Shown here piece by piece: positions 47,095 to 60,388 of a stretch of DNA of 64,000 nt. Source of the DNA: Marinomonas pontica (lineage in GTDB: Bacteria; Pseudomonadota; Gammaproteobacteria; Pseudomonadales; Marinomonadaceae). Positions within the stretch are counted from its first letter, which is position 1, and the number at the start of each line of letters is the position of its first letter. Made by a program: the position numbers and the translations under genes. The stretch lies in contig NZ_JAODTL010000053.1 of the NCBI RefSeq assembly GCF_026191375.1, positions 62,001 to 126,000 on the forward strand. The letters are read 5' to 3'. The notes below the pieces were generated by a model that was given only the letters and a program-made list of their open reading frames with translations, had not been told where the DNA came from and did not search any database.

Positions 47095-49192
47095 GGACAA
47101 CCAATCCTCTCTTGATCAGGCCGAAGCTTTTGCTTCCCTGTTTGAAAGAGGTGCTAAACGCCTCAGAGAAAACGATCAAGAGTTAACGGAGCGATACATT
47201 CGTAACATGACGGTATTTTCGCACGTCATGCCGCACATCTACGAATCCTTTCAACATTACCAACCCAAAAAACGCCACATTTACATGGAAGAAAGCGGTG
47301 AGCTTAACGTATACCGTGAAGATGTTGGAGTGCCTCTATTCTCCACCGCACCCCGTCAACAAGCCTCTGAACGTGTTAAACGTGCGTTATCTAAGCCGAA
47401 TAAAACCGTATTGAACTTGGAGCGTACGGACAATCATCCCAGTCGTCATGTGCATTACAGCAATAAAATTCTGGATCAAGCTGAACAGCATAGTGATGGT
47501 CTGACTCTTCAAGAAGGCTGGCCAGAATTTGTAGGTTCTGCCATTTTGTTTGGGGTTGAGTTTGGTTATCAGCTTGAAATGATATTGGCTCAGAGAGCGG
47601 TGAAGCATTTGTATTTATATGAATGCGACTTGGATTTTTTCTACTATTCTTTGTTTGCTATAGAATGGCAGAGCATTCTGGAAGAATGTAACCGTGATGG
47701 CCGCACCATTCACTTTTTCTTAGGGGTTAGCCCTGAAGAGTTTACTGAGAAATACCTTCGCCAATTAGAAGAGAATGGCTATTTCTTAGCGCCTGAAACG
47801 TATCTACACATTGGCTATAGCAGCCCTGAAAATGATTTGGCGGTCAGTTATTTTAAAAAACACTACGCGCGTCAAGTGATGGGGTGGGGGTTCTTTGATG
47901 ATGCCTTGATTGGTATTGCTCAAGGCCTAAAATCGTTGCCTAAAACTAAGTTAGCACACTTTCAAGGTCGTGAAGCCTTGCCAAAATGGGTAACAAACAT
48001 TCCTGTTTTTATCTTAGGGAATGGCCCGTCATTGGATCAAGGTATTGAGCTGGTAAAAGAAGTACGTGACCAAGTGCTGTTAATTTGTTGTGGTTCAACG
48101 ATTAACACACTAAAAAAACTGGGTGTCACCCCAGATATTCACGTTGATATTGAGCGGTTGAAACAAACCGTCGATAAATTCCAGTTTTTAGATCAAGACT
48201 ACTTGGACAAAATTTGGGGCTTGTCGGTCAATGTTATGCATCCTGGGTTATTTGATTGTTTCAAACGCTCGGGTATGGCCATGAAACCCGGAGAAGCGAT
48301 CACCTCACTGATGCTGAACCAAGCTCGCATGCAGGGCGACACCAAAGAATACGTACAATTGAACTACTGCAACCCTGTGGTAGCTAATTTGGCTTTGTCC
48401 TACGTGCATTTGTTTGGCTTCAACAATGTCTATTATCTTGGCGTAGACAATGGTTTTAAAGACAAAGGCAGTCATCACTCGGTTCACAGTGGATACTATA
48501 AAGACGGTAAAGAGACCGGTTTCCAAACCTTCCAAAAAGCCAGTTTGGTGGAAAGAGAAGGCAATTTTGGCGGCACTATTTACGCAACAGGCATTATGGA
48601 TACGTCGCGTGTTCAGCTTGAATCCTTAACGCGACAACTGAATCAGCGCCGTAATTTCGCGAGCTTTAATTTGTCTGATGGGGCGAAGATTGAAGGCGTC
48701 ACGCCATTGCGAATGGAAGATGTTTTGATCATGGACCCTAAGATAGATCATGCTAACGTGATTGATTTATTAGAAAGCGCGTTTTTTACCGAGCCACCAG
48801 AATCATTGGTTGGGCAATCAACAGAAGCGCTTATTTCTGTGGACGACTTCCAAAAAATTAGCCGAACCTTACAGCAAGGCTGGGATGAGTCGGTGGTCAC
48901 ACGAGAACAAGTGTGCGATTTGCTTTGGTCGCATCATCGCCAAATTTACTTTTTGAAAGGCAGTGTTCATCGACACATATACGACCTTTTAATCGGTTCA
49001 TTTACGTACTCTGCTTTTTTGATTGTGCAGTTCTTATTTAAGTATCAAGATGAAGCCGACACCGTGTCTCGTGCGCGTCATCTATTTACCCCATGGTGTG
49101 AGTTCCTGGAAGAAATGCCCAGTATGCTTCAACAAGCATCGGAGTATGTCGACCAAGGGAATGACCACCTCATTACTTTTTACAATGGTTAA
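47084..49192 (+). CDS. maf: Motility-associated factor glycosyltransferase (Maf, DUF115 family)
   Basis: Family proposed to transfer nonulosonic acids such as pseudaminic acid to Ser/Thr of flagellin in the cytoplasm before export. The 702-residue protein has the DUF115 core VFILGNGPSLDQGIELVKEV near residue 310, LLICCGSTINTLKKLGVTPD and IHVDIER, with a helical C-terminal domain. It overlaps fliT, and pseI starts 2 bp later, so sugar synthesis and transfer genes are cotranscribed with the filament chaperones. The sugar specificity is inferred from the neighbouring pse genes. Confidence 0.9.
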   Translation: MQNEDNQSSLDQAEAFASLFERGAKRLRENDQELTERYIRNMTVFSHVMPHIYESFQHYQPKKRHIYMEESGELNVYREDVGVPLFSTAPRQQASERVKRALSKPNKTVLNLERTDNHPSRHVHYSNKILDQAEQHSDGLTLQEGWPEFVGSAILFGVEFGYQLEMILAQRAVKHLYLYECDLDFFYYSLFAIEWQSILEECNRDGRTIHFFLGVSPEEFTEKYLRQLEENGYFLAPETYLHIGYSSPENDLAVSYFKKHYARQVMGWGFFDDALIGIAQGLKSLPKTKLAHFQGREALPKWVTNIPVFILGNGPSLDQGIELVKEVRDQVLLICCGSTINTLKKLGVTPDIHVDIERLKQTVDKFQFLDQDYLDKIWGLSVNVMHPGLFDCFKRSGMAMKPGEAITSLMLNQARMQGDTKEYVQLNYCNPVVANLALSYVHLFGFNNVYYLGVDNGFKDKGSHHSVHSGYYKDGKETGFQTFQKASLVEREGNFGGTIYATGIMDTSRVQLESLTRQLNQRRNFASFNLSDGAKIEGVTPLRMEDVLIMDPKIDHANVIDLLESAFFTEPPESLVGQSTEALISVDDFQKISRTLQQGWDESVVTREQVCDLLWSHHRQIYFLKGSVHRHIYDLLIGSFTYSAFLIVQFLFKYQDEADTVSRARHLFTPWCEFLEEMPSMLQQASEYVDQGNDHLITFYNG

Positions 49193-49194
49193 TT

Positions 49195-50214
49195 ATGTTC
49201 GAACAAACGCCGTTTATTATTGCTGAATTATCGGGCAACCATGATCAAGATTTTGAGCTCGCCAAGGCCATGATTCACGCTGCGGCGGACGCGGGTGTGG
49301 ATGCCATCAAATTGCAAACTTATACACCCGATACCATGACACTGGACATTCGTCATGGTGAATTTATGGTGTCTGAAGACGACAGTCTTTGGCGCGGTTC
49401 AAATTTGTATGACTTGTATGCCAAAGCATCGACCCCATGGGAATGGCATCAGCCCTTGTTCGAGTTGGCGGAGTCTTTGGGGTTGGTGGCGTTCAGTTCG
49501 CCGTTTGATTTGAGTGCTGTGGCGTTTTTAGAGTCGCTTAATGTGCCCTTGTATAAAATTGCGTCGTTTGAAATGACCGACATACCTCTGATTCAGGCGG
49601 TGGCTCGCACGGGCAAACCGATTATTATGTCGACGGGCATGGCAAGCGAAGACGAAATAGCGGAAGCCGTCGCGACCATTCGAGCCATTGGCGATAACCC
49701 GTTAACTTTGCTCAAATGCACCAGTACCTATCCTTCCAAAATCGAAGATTCTAACTTGCTCACCATGGCTGATTTGGCTGAAAAAACGGGCTGTTTAGTC
49801 GGCTTATCTGATCACACCAAAGGACTTGGTGCCGCGGTGGCGGCAACCGCATTGGGTGCGACCGTGATTGAAAAGCACTTTGTGTTAGATCGTAATGCTG
49901 GTGGTGTCGACGCCGAATTCTCTATGGAACCAGACGAAATGAAGGCGCTGGTGGTGGCGTGTCGAGCAGCAAAAGCGGCATTGGGGACGGTGACATACGG
50001 TGGTTCAGACGCCGAGCAAGCTGCGAAGAAATATCGTCGTTCTATTTATGTGGCTGTAGATTTGCCAGCTGGCACCATATTGACTGAAGAGCACCTTAAA
50101 ATTATTCGTCCCTCCTTTGGTCTTGCGCCTAAGCATTGGACAGACGTATTAGGTAAAACATTAGTGGCAGATGCGAAAAAAGGTCAGCCTCTTGCTTGGG
50201 AAATGATGGCGTGA
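49195..50214 (+). CDS. pseI: Pseudaminic acid synthase
   Basis: NeuB-family enzyme condensing the 6-deoxy-AltdiNAc sugar with phosphoenolpyruvate to give pseudaminic acid. The 339-residue TIM barrel begins FIIAELSGNHDQDFELAKAM; the SGNH form is typical of PseI. It has DAIKLQTYTPDTMT and SDHTKGLGAAVAATALGATV, and ends with an SAF antifreeze-like domain (RRSIYVAVDLPAGTILTEEH). It is coupled to pseG by a 4-base GTGA overlap. Confidence 0.93.
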   Translation: MFEQTPFIIAELSGNHDQDFELAKAMIHAAADAGVDAIKLQTYTPDTMTLDIRHGEFMVSEDDSLWRGSNLYDLYAKASTPWEWHQPLFELAESLGLVAFSSPFDLSAVAFLESLNVPLYKIASFEMTDIPLIQAVARTGKPIIMSTGMASEDEIAEAVATIRAIGDNPLTLLKCTSTYPSKIEDSNLLTMADLAEKTGCLVGLSDHTKGLGAAVAATALGATVIEKHFVLDRNAGGVDAEFSMEPDEMKALVVACRAAKAALGTVTYGGSDAEQAAKKYRRSIYVAVDLPAGTILTEEHLKIIRPSFGLAPKHWTDVLGKTLVADAKKGQPLAWEMMA

Positions 50215-51191
50215 AATTGTTGGTACGAGCCGATGCCTCTGTCGAGATCGGCATGGGACACCGAGTTCGTTGCCAAGCTCTTATCTTCGCCTTTCAAGAA
50301 TTAGGCTGGCAATGCCAGTTTGTTGTTGATCGACGTTATCAGTCGTTTGCTGCGCCTGACGATTATTTTATTGATGATGAGACTGAGTTCTTTTCTGCGG
50401 CTGAACAAGCGGACGTGGTTGTTTTGGATCATTATGGCTATCACGCGGATCTGATTGCGCAGCTTTACTCCCATCAGTCAAACTTGTTGGTGTTGGATGA
50501 CATGAATGATAGGGGCGAGTTTCCCACCAAATGGTTGTTAAACCCTTTGCAGCAAGCGTATTCCAAACGCGTTGAATGCCCATTAACAGGAAGCCGATAC
50601 GCGTTGTTACGACCGACGTTTCGACAGCAAAATGACAGTCATGCTTCCCCTGAACACTTGCTCATTACTCTGGGTGGAACCGATCCTCTCGCATTAACTT
50701 TGCCCATTTTAAAGACCCTATTGGCGTCCAATTTCCCTACGAAATATATTCAGGTCTTGCTGGGTGCGAATGCCAAACATGGTGATCAGGTTGTTCAATT
50801 TTGTCTTGAAAATAACATCGCGTTTGAGCAAGGGCTAGCGGATGTTAGGCCGTTAATGAAGCAAGCCAAGATGGCAATTTCTGCCGCTGGAGGTACCTTG
50901 TTTGAACTGGCGTGCATGGGCGTTCCGACTGTTTTTGCGCAAGTGGCAGACAACCAAACGCGCTCTTTAGAGCAACATGTGCCGCTAGGTTGGTGTCGTT
51001 CAGTGCGTTTTGATAATACACCAGAAGGTAGCCGACAAGCGCGTATTGCACAGTTAGTTGAAGAAGTGCGTTGTCGTTGGGCGGACAATGAATGGCAGCA
51101 AGAAGCCAAAAAGATAGCTCACAGCTTGGTGGATGGTGACGGAGCAAACCGCGTAGCCAGAACCATTAATTCATATTTTGCAGCGCCATGA
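50211..51191 (+). CDS. pseG: UDP-2,4-diacetamido-2,4,6-trideoxy-beta-L-altropyranose hydrolase
   Basis: Removes UDP from the sugar nucleotide before the PseI step. I chose the GTG at 50211 overlapping the pseI stop, giving MKLLVRADASVEIGMGHRVR. It is a GT-B fold enzyme (326 aa) with the catalytic-region His in GMGHRVRC, VVLDHYGYHADL, LITLGGTDP and ISAAGGTLFELACMGVPTVF. It is too short to include a fused acetyltransferase (PseH). Its last 26 bp overlap the end of convergent pseF. Confidence 0.92.
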   Translation: MKLLVRADASVEIGMGHRVRCQALIFAFQELGWQCQFVVDRRYQSFAAPDDYFIDDETEFFSAAEQADVVVLDHYGYHADLIAQLYSHQSNLLVLDDMNDRGEFPTKWLLNPLQQAYSKRVECPLTGSRYALLRPTFRQQNDSHASPEHLLITLGGTDPLALTLPILKTLLASNFPTKYIQVLLGANAKHGDQVVQFCLENNIAFEQGLADVRPLMKQAKMAISAAGGTLFELACMGVPTVFAQVADNQTRSLEQHVPLGWCRSVRFDNTPEGSRQARIAQLVEEVRCRWADNEWQQEAKKIAHSLVDGDGANRVARTINSYFAAP

Positions 51192-51873
51192 TTTGCGTTA
51201 AACGCAACCAGTCTTCTTCTGTGTCTAAGTCCTGAATTCTATGCCTTGGTAGTAGCAATGGCTTGGATTTAGGGCCAAAGATCACTTCATCAAACCAGTC
51301 TTGCGTACTCGCCCAATAAAACTGCCCTGCATCGTGAATCGCTTCTACCAAGTCTTGTGAACGCTTGCTAATGTGCTCAGGAAACATTGGCGCTAATTTG
51401 CCATTTTCTTGAATGTGCAGCGCCCGTTGAATGGGAAAAGCAAACGTCGTGGCAGAAAAACAAAAAGCAGTGGTGTTATCCAGTTGTGCCAATCCACGAT
51501 GTAAATCGTCTGGGGTCAACATAGGGCAAGTGGCGTAAATCAAACAGGCTTGGTCGGGCGTTTTGCCTTCATCGATAAGACAGCGCAATGCGTGTTGCAT
51601 CACGGGTGTGGTCCCCGTCATGTGATCGGCCAAATCAGCCGGACGATAAAATGGTGTTTCGGCGCCGAACTGTCGGGCGACTTCTGCAATCTCGGCGTCA
51701 TCCGTAGAAACTATGATTCGATCAAATAGCCCTGAGGCGATGGCGGTTTCAATAGAGTAGCCAATCAGAGGTTTGCCAGCCAGCAAGCGAATGTTCTTTC
51801 TTGGAATGCGTTGGGATCCGCCACGGGCGGGTATCACCGCCACTCGGTATGGTGTGTTGGACGTCGGATTCAT
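51166..51873 (-). CDS. pseF: CMP-pseudaminic acid cytidylyltransferase
   Basis: Activates pseudaminic acid with CTP. The 235-residue protein has the nucleotide-binding VIPARGGSQRIPRKNIRLLA near the N-terminus and IIVSTDDAEIAEVARQFGAE. It is related to NeuA, but the pse neighbours favour PseF. It is the last gene of pseB-pseC-pseF and starts 3 bp after the pseC stop. Confidence 0.92.
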   Translation of the reverse strand: MNPTSNTPYRVAVIPARGGSQRIPRKNIRLLAGKPLIGYSIETAIASGLFDRIIVSTDDAEIAEVARQFGAETPFYRPADLADHMTGTTPVMQHALRCLIDEGKTPDQACLIYATCPMLTPDDLHRGLAQLDNTTAFCFSATTFAFPIQRALHIQENGKLAPMFPEHISKRSQDLVEAIHDAGQFYWASTQDWFDEVIFGPKSKPLLLPRHRIQDLDTEEDWLRLTQIMALQNMN

Positions 51874-51876
51874 CGT

Positions 51877-54052
<2,176 letters not shown>

Positions 54053-54184
54053 TTACCAAACTCAAAGATGAAAGTTGTATGAGAGCCATTCGCCTCGTCG
54101 TCGCTTCGCCCGTGGTATTGTGCAAAGAATCTTTATAACGTATCGACCACGATAGCCGAAACATTAATGAAATCAAGGAACTGA

Positions 54185-54748
54185 TTAAGGCGCCTTACGT
54201 GACAGACAGTCAGCGATATGATCATTTACCATGCCGGTTGCTTGCATAAACGCGTAACAGGTTGTCGCCCCAAGAAATTTAAAACCGCGCTTTTTTAGGT
54301 CTTTCGCAAAGTGTGCAGAGAGTTCTGTGACCGCAGGGGCATCGGTGTGGCTTTGGATAGGATTATCGAGAACTTTGTTGTCACTGAATGCCCAGTAATA
54401 GCGGCTGAAAGAACCAAATTCGTCGGCGATTTTAAGAAACGCTTTGGCGTTATTGATGGTTGCTTCTATTTTTGCACGATGACGAACAATCCGCTCATCG
54501 ACTAATAAACGCTCCACATCATCTTGTGTCATGTTGGCGACTTTTACCGGGTCAAACCCATGAAATAAAGCACGATAACCTTCTCGTTTGCGTAAAATGG
54601 TAATCCAGCTTAGACCTGCCTGAGCGCTTTCGAGTACAATACATTCAAACAAAGCTTGGTCGTCATAAACAGGGACCCCCCATTCTGTATCGTGGTAATG
54701 AATGTATTCTGGAGATCCTAAACACCAAGCACAACGTATGTTTTCCAT
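54185..54748 (-). CDS. tag: DNA-3-methyladenine glycosylase I
   Basis: Removes 3-methyladenine from alkylated DNA. I chose the ATG at 54748 (MENIRCAWCLGSPEYIHYHD), which has GGAG upstream and matches the family; the frame extends 13 codons up. It is 187 aa. Conserved features are CAWC near the start, HDTEWGVPVYDDQALFE, ESAQAGLSWITILRKREGYR and the zinc-binding C-terminal residues in GATTCYAFMQATGMVNDH. It is divergent from nudF. Confidence 0.95.
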   Translation of the reverse strand: MENIRCAWCLGSPEYIHYHDTEWGVPVYDDQALFECIVLESAQAGLSWITILRKREGYRALFHGFDPVKVANMTQDDVERLLVDERIVRHRAKIEATINNAKAFLKIADEFGSFSRYYWAFSDNKVLDNPIQSHTDAPAVTELSAHFAKDLKKRGFKFLGATTCYAFMQATGMVNDHIADCLSRKAP

Positions 54749-54773
54749 CAGCAACACTCCGAAATTAGTAAAC

Positions 54774-54787
54774 GTGACCACGGTCAC
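54774..54787. promoter_or_regulatory. Perfect palindrome GTGACC-AC-GGTCAC between tag and nudF
   Basis: 6-bp inverted repeat with a 2-base centre, lying 26 bp before tag and 59 bp before nudF in the divergent promoter region. It could be an operator; no known regulator is assigned. Confidence 0.4.
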
Positions 54788-54845
54788 TGTGTCTCAATCA
54801 TATCAGACCTTCTTGTTAAAAGTGGTCTGCTTAGGACGATAGAAT

Positions 54846-55466
54846 ATGATGTTTAAACCCACATACAGTAAAAACGATGTTGAAGTCTTAAAAGACGAGT
54901 GCCTTTACAAAGGCTTTTTTGAAATGCGCAAGCTGACCTTAAAGCACAAAAAATTTAACGGTGAATGGAGCCAGCCAATGACCCGCGAAATGATGGTACG
55001 CAACGACGCCGTGTGTGTGCTGTTATTTGATCCGGTTGCCGACAAAGTATTGCTCATCGAGCAGTTTCGTCCCACCGTGTTAAGAAGCGCTTCCCCTTGG
55101 TTGTTAGAGTTGGTCGCCGGCATGGTCGAGGAAGGTGAAAGTGATGAAGACGTGGCACGCCGTGAGTCTTTAGAAGAAGCGGGTGTCACGGTCAAGCGTC
55201 TTGAATACATGTTTAAATTTGTGCCTTCTCCGGGCGGATTGGTGGAGTATCTTCGCATGTACGCAGGGGAATTTGATGCCACTTTGGTGGACGTCTCTTC
55301 TGTGCATGGTTTGGACGCGGAAAACGAAGACATCAAACTGCACCTAGTATCGTCTGATGATGCCATCGAATTGCTGAAGCAAGACATTGAAAACGCCAGC
55401 ACCATCATGGGATTACAGTGGTTTGCTTTGAATAAACATGACCTTGTCGCTCGCTGGTGTGCCTAG
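54846..55466 (+). CDS. nudF: ADP-ribose pyrophosphatase (Nudix)
   Basis: Hydrolyses ADP-ribose to AMP and ribose-5-phosphate. The 206-residue protein has a complete Nudix box: G-x5-E-x7-REsLEEaGv at GMVEEGESDEDVARRESLEE (about residues 96-118). It has two adjacent ATGs (54846, 54849). It starts the nudF-acyltransferase-yqiB-yqiA-parE run, close to the E. coli order nudF-yqiB-cpdA-yqiA-parE. Confidence 0.94.
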   Translation: MMFKPTYSKNDVEVLKDECLYKGFFEMRKLTLKHKKFNGEWSQPMTREMMVRNDAVCVLLFDPVADKVLLIEQFRPTVLRSASPWLLELVAGMVEEGESDEDVARRESLEEAGVTVKRLEYMFKFVPSPGGLVEYLRMYAGEFDATLVDVSSVHGLDAENEDIKLHLVSSDDAIELLKQDIENASTIMGLQWFALNKHDLVARWCA

Positions 55467-55502
55467 ACAGATGAAACAAAATACGCTGCGTTTTGCCCAA
55501 AA

Positions 55503-56450
55503 ATGGCCGTTTTTACAACCTTTTATCGGTGTTGTGTCGTTTTTATTTATGTGTGCAAATGTCTTTTTTGGGCTTTGTTAGTGCATTGTTTAGCGCCGTT
55601 GCTTTTGTTTAAACGTGTGTCTGTTCAGAGTTTTTTTGAACAGGCTTGTCGCTTTTGTTATGACCGTTGGATTGCGTGCAACGAGTGGTGGTTTCGTTAT
55701 GTGCTTGGCGTCAAATGGGGGCTGGATGAACGCATGTTAGTGGATTTCCAGCAGTGGCATTTGCTGATCGCGAATCACCGTTCTTGGGTGGATGTGTTTG
55801 TTATTTTTGCGCAGTTGCGAGGTCGTCGTCCTTTGCCGCGTGTGTTTATGAAGCAGGGACTTATGTGGCTGCCGTTTGTTGGCTCGGCGGCCTACATCAT
55901 GGGGTTTCCTTTCATGAAACGCTATACTAAGGAACAGATTCAAAAGAACCCCGCATTGGCGGGGAAAGATTTGGCCACGACGAAACGCTCTTGTGTGCGT
56001 TTGTTGAATCAACCAAATTCGATCATGAGTTTTGTTGAAGGAACGCGTTTTTCTCAAACTAAACGTCAGCAACAGGGTTCACCGTATCGCTGTTTACTTA
56101 AACCAAAAGCGGGCGGTATTAGCTTTATTTTGCAAACAATGCCCCAACGTATAAAAAGCATTACCGATATTAATGTGCTCTATGAGCAAACCAAGGTGTC
56201 TGGTTGGGATGTGTTGTGTGGCCGGATACAGACGGTTAAGGTCATGGTGCGAGAGGTGCCGCTGCCGGCCAACATGCAAACAGTGGCGTATCAACCCGCT
56301 GGCAAAGACCGAGAACACTTTTTTACTTGGTTTAATCTATACTGGCACGATAAAGACACTCGGATGAGCCATCAGTTGGATGCGTTACGAAACACGTCGG
56401 TATCGAGTTTAGAAGACCATTTTTCTACAGGAAAGACGTCACAAGAATGA
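55503..56450 (+). CDS. PlsC-type acyltransferase (YihG-like)
   Basis: Membrane-bound acyltransferase, probably acting on lysophosphatidic acid or a related lipid. The 315-residue protein starts with hydrophobic segments. It then has the catalytic NHRSWVD (H-x4-D) near residue 92, the PFMKRY region, and SFVEGTRFS (acceptor-binding motif). It resembles YihG more than classic PlsC. It is the second gene after nudF and overlaps the next gene by 4 bases (ATGA). Confidence 0.85.
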   Translation: MAVFTTFYRCCVVFIYVCKCLFWALLVHCLAPLLLFKRVSVQSFFEQACRFCYDRWIACNEWWFRYVLGVKWGLDERMLVDFQQWHLLIANHRSWVDVFVIFAQLRGRRPLPRVFMKQGLMWLPFVGSAAYIMGFPFMKRYTKEQIQKNPALAGKDLATTKRSCVRLLNQPNSIMSFVEGTRFSQTKRQQQGSPYRCLLKPKAGGISFILQTMPQRIKSITDINVLYEQTKVSGWDVLCGRIQTVKVMVREVPLPANMQTVAYQPAGKDREHFFTWFNLYWHDKDTRMSHQLDALRNTSVSSLEDHFSTGKTSQE

Positions 56451-56929
56451 CTTATGCTATGAAATTACAGAAAACATCGAAACAATATGTGCCCGATTTA
56501 GTAAGTTTACAGGTGCTCGGTGAGTTGAATTACCGTCGCTTGGGTAAGCTTATGCGTGGACAAGAAGAGATGGATTCTTGGAGTTTTTCGGTTCATAGTG
56601 CGGGCGATCAAGAAAGCCGCCTACGGTTAACGCTCGGAAAAGAAAGCCGCTTCACTTCGGAAATCGCCTTAGAGTTTGGACCGGAAATTCCTAAACAATT
56701 GCTGTTTAAAACGACCTTGTCTATGACGGTACGTCTTTATCATGACGTTGGCATTGCTGAAATTACGGATGGCCATCGTCAATACAGCGGCGCTTACCCT
56801 TATCCAAATGATGCCATGTTGCACCGAGATGAAAAGTTTCGTTTGAATCAGCAATTGGCGGATTTGCTTGAGTTGTGCCTAAAACACGGTCACCGCCTTA
56901 ATAGTTCGTTATCGTTTCAGTTTGCTTAA
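56447..56929 (+). CDS. yqiB: DUF1249 protein (YqiB family)
   Basis: 160-residue protein of unknown function, recognised as DUF1249 from QYVPDLVSLQVLGELNYRRL and its position between nudF and yqiA. An ATG at 56459 (MKLQKTSKQY) is an alternative start. The first ATG overlaps the acyltransferase stop. E. coli has cpdA between yqiB and yqiA; here it is absent. Confidence 0.85.
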   Translation: MTYAMKLQKTSKQYVPDLVSLQVLGELNYRRLGKLMRGQEEMDSWSFSVHSAGDQESRLRLTLGKESRFTSEIALEFGPEIPKQLLFKTTLSMTVRLYHDVGIAEITDGHRQYSGAYPYPNDAMLHRDEKFRLNQQLADLLELCLKHGHRLNSSLSFQFA

Positions 56930-56975
56930 TCGCGTCCGATACATTATTCATCGATTCATATAAACGGATACGCCC

Positions 56976-57557
56976 TTGACGGTACTCTTGTATATTCACG
57001 GTTTTAACAGTTCAGAGCTTTCTCACAAAGCCACGGTGTTGTCTGACGCCGCTGGTGCAATGGGGTTGGGCGATCGAATTCTTTCTCCACGGTTATCATG
57101 GCAACCTGCACAGGCAATTCACCAGCTAGAGCGCATTATTGACGCCAATCTGTCTCAAGGTATTACATTAATTGGCAGTTCGTTGGGTGGTTTTTACGCC
57201 GCGTATTTGGCTGAAAAATACCAGATAAAGGCGATTTTAGTGAACCCTGCGGTGCAGGCTCCTGTTTTATTAGTGGACTATCTTGGTCCTCAAACCAACC
57301 CTTATACTCATGAAGAGTATGAATTGACGCCCACCCACATGGCGCAACTGCAGCAACTTGTTGTCGCTGAACCAACCGCTGATTTGTATTGGTTAATGGT
57401 GCAAGAGGGCGACGAGGTGTTGGATTATCAGCAAGCGCTAAAGGCCTTCCCGGCGACAGCTCGATTAACTCACGAAGCAAAAGGCAATCACAGCTTTACG
57501 GAATTTGAACGATTTACCAAAGAAATTTTGCGTTTCGCTGAAATAATAACCGACTAA
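56976..57557 (+). CDS. yqiA: YqiA-family esterase
   Basis: Small alpha/beta-hydrolase with esterase activity in E. coli. It starts with TTG at 56976 (MTVLLYIHGFNSSELSHKAT). The nucleophile Ser is in ITLIGSSLGGFYAAYLAEKY near residue 69, and the catalytic His in AKGNHSFTEFERF near the C-terminus. It is 193 aa, the same as E. coli YqiA. It precedes parE, the conserved order. Confidence 0.93.
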   Translation: MTVLLYIHGFNSSELSHKATVLSDAAGAMGLGDRILSPRLSWQPAQAIHQLERIIDANLSQGITLIGSSLGGFYAAYLAEKYQIKAILVNPAVQAPVLLVDYLGPQTNPYTHEEYELTPTHMAQLQQLVVAEPTADLYWLMVQEGDEVLDYQQALKAFPATARLTHEAKGNHSFTEFERFTKEILRFAEIITD

Positions 57558-57686
57558 GCGACTGCTTTTGTTGCACTATTTCACACTACGCAAAACCAGT
57601 GATAGACTCTAGCCAATTGAATTTACACTCGTTTGTGTTCATCCGTTTCATCAGGATGACGCACGATCAACTTGGAAAAAACACGC

Positions 57687-59584
<1,898 letters not shown>

Positions 59585-59651
59585 AACTTACATTGTTTTT
59601 GATAAGACAAGCTAAAATATTAGTATCGCTCAACGAAATGGAAATGAATGA

Positions 59652-60266
59652 ATGTCTGACAATAAAGGCGATGATGTCATCAGTGAAGAAGTTCTTTATG
59701 AAAGGATTGATCACTATTTATTAACGTTCGGAACCGACCGTTCATTGATGTGTGTGTCTGAATTAGATGGTTTTTTGACAGCATTAGGTTGCTCGATTAA
59801 AGAGTTAGAACCCGATTTGTGGCTAAACGCAATATGGGGCGCGGATGAAGATCAGCCAGTGTGGGATTCCACAGAACAAGAAGACGAGTTCTTGAGTTTG
59901 GTTCTGATCATGTATATGGAAACCATGAACAGCTTGTTGTTTGGTGATTTTTACCCTGTTTACCTTGAGCAAGAAGTGGACGGTGAATTCAAAATACTGG
60001 TTGAAGAATGGTGTGTTGGGTTTATCCGCGGCGCAAAATTGATAGGTTTAGGCATGGACGGCGACAGAGCGTTTTTTGACGAAGTTTTGGCGCCTGTGCG
60101 CTTATTTGGTACCGAAGCGGGCTGGGACAAACTCGAAGGCATGGTGGAAGCGGAAGTGGAGTTTTGGAAAGAAACTCTAGAGCCTTCAGTGCTGCGCTTG
60201 GTCAAGCATTACCATCCAGAAATGCAGGCTGTCAGCAACGTCAACGAAAAACGCACGTTGCATTAA
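59652..60266 (+). CDS. YecA/UPF0149 family protein
   Basis: 204-residue acidic protein of the UPF0149 family, function unknown. It has SELDGFLTALGCSIKELEPD (the family's typical N-terminal helix pair) and EEWCVGFIRGAKL. The C-terminal SEC-C zinc motif present in some members is absent. It is separated from parE by 67 bp and followed by a bidirectional terminator. Confidence 0.82.
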   Translation: MSDNKGDDVISEEVLYERIDHYLLTFGTDRSLMCVSELDGFLTALGCSIKELEPDLWLNAIWGADEDQPVWDSTEQEDEFLSLVLIMYMETMNSLLFGDFYPVYLEQEVDGEFKILVEEWCVGFIRGAKLIGLGMDGDRAFFDEVLAPVRLFGTEAGWDKLEGMVEAEVEFWKETLEPSVLRLVKHYHPEMQAVSNVNEKRTLH

Positions 60267-60332
60267 TTCAGTATCACTAGAATGATCGTTCTGAAAAGAC
60301 AGATGGCAAAAGACGTATTTTGAGACAAAAAA

Positions 60333-60364
60333 AACGTGATACGGAATCAGTATCACGTTTTTTT
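60333..60364. terminator. Bidirectional terminator
   Basis: Perfect 10-bp stem AACGTGATAC / GTATCACGTT with a 7-base loop, flanked by A and T runs. It lies between the convergent YecA-family and aminotransferase genes. Confidence 0.92.
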
Positions 60365-60388
60365 GTGTGCTAAATAAGAGCTAACAGA

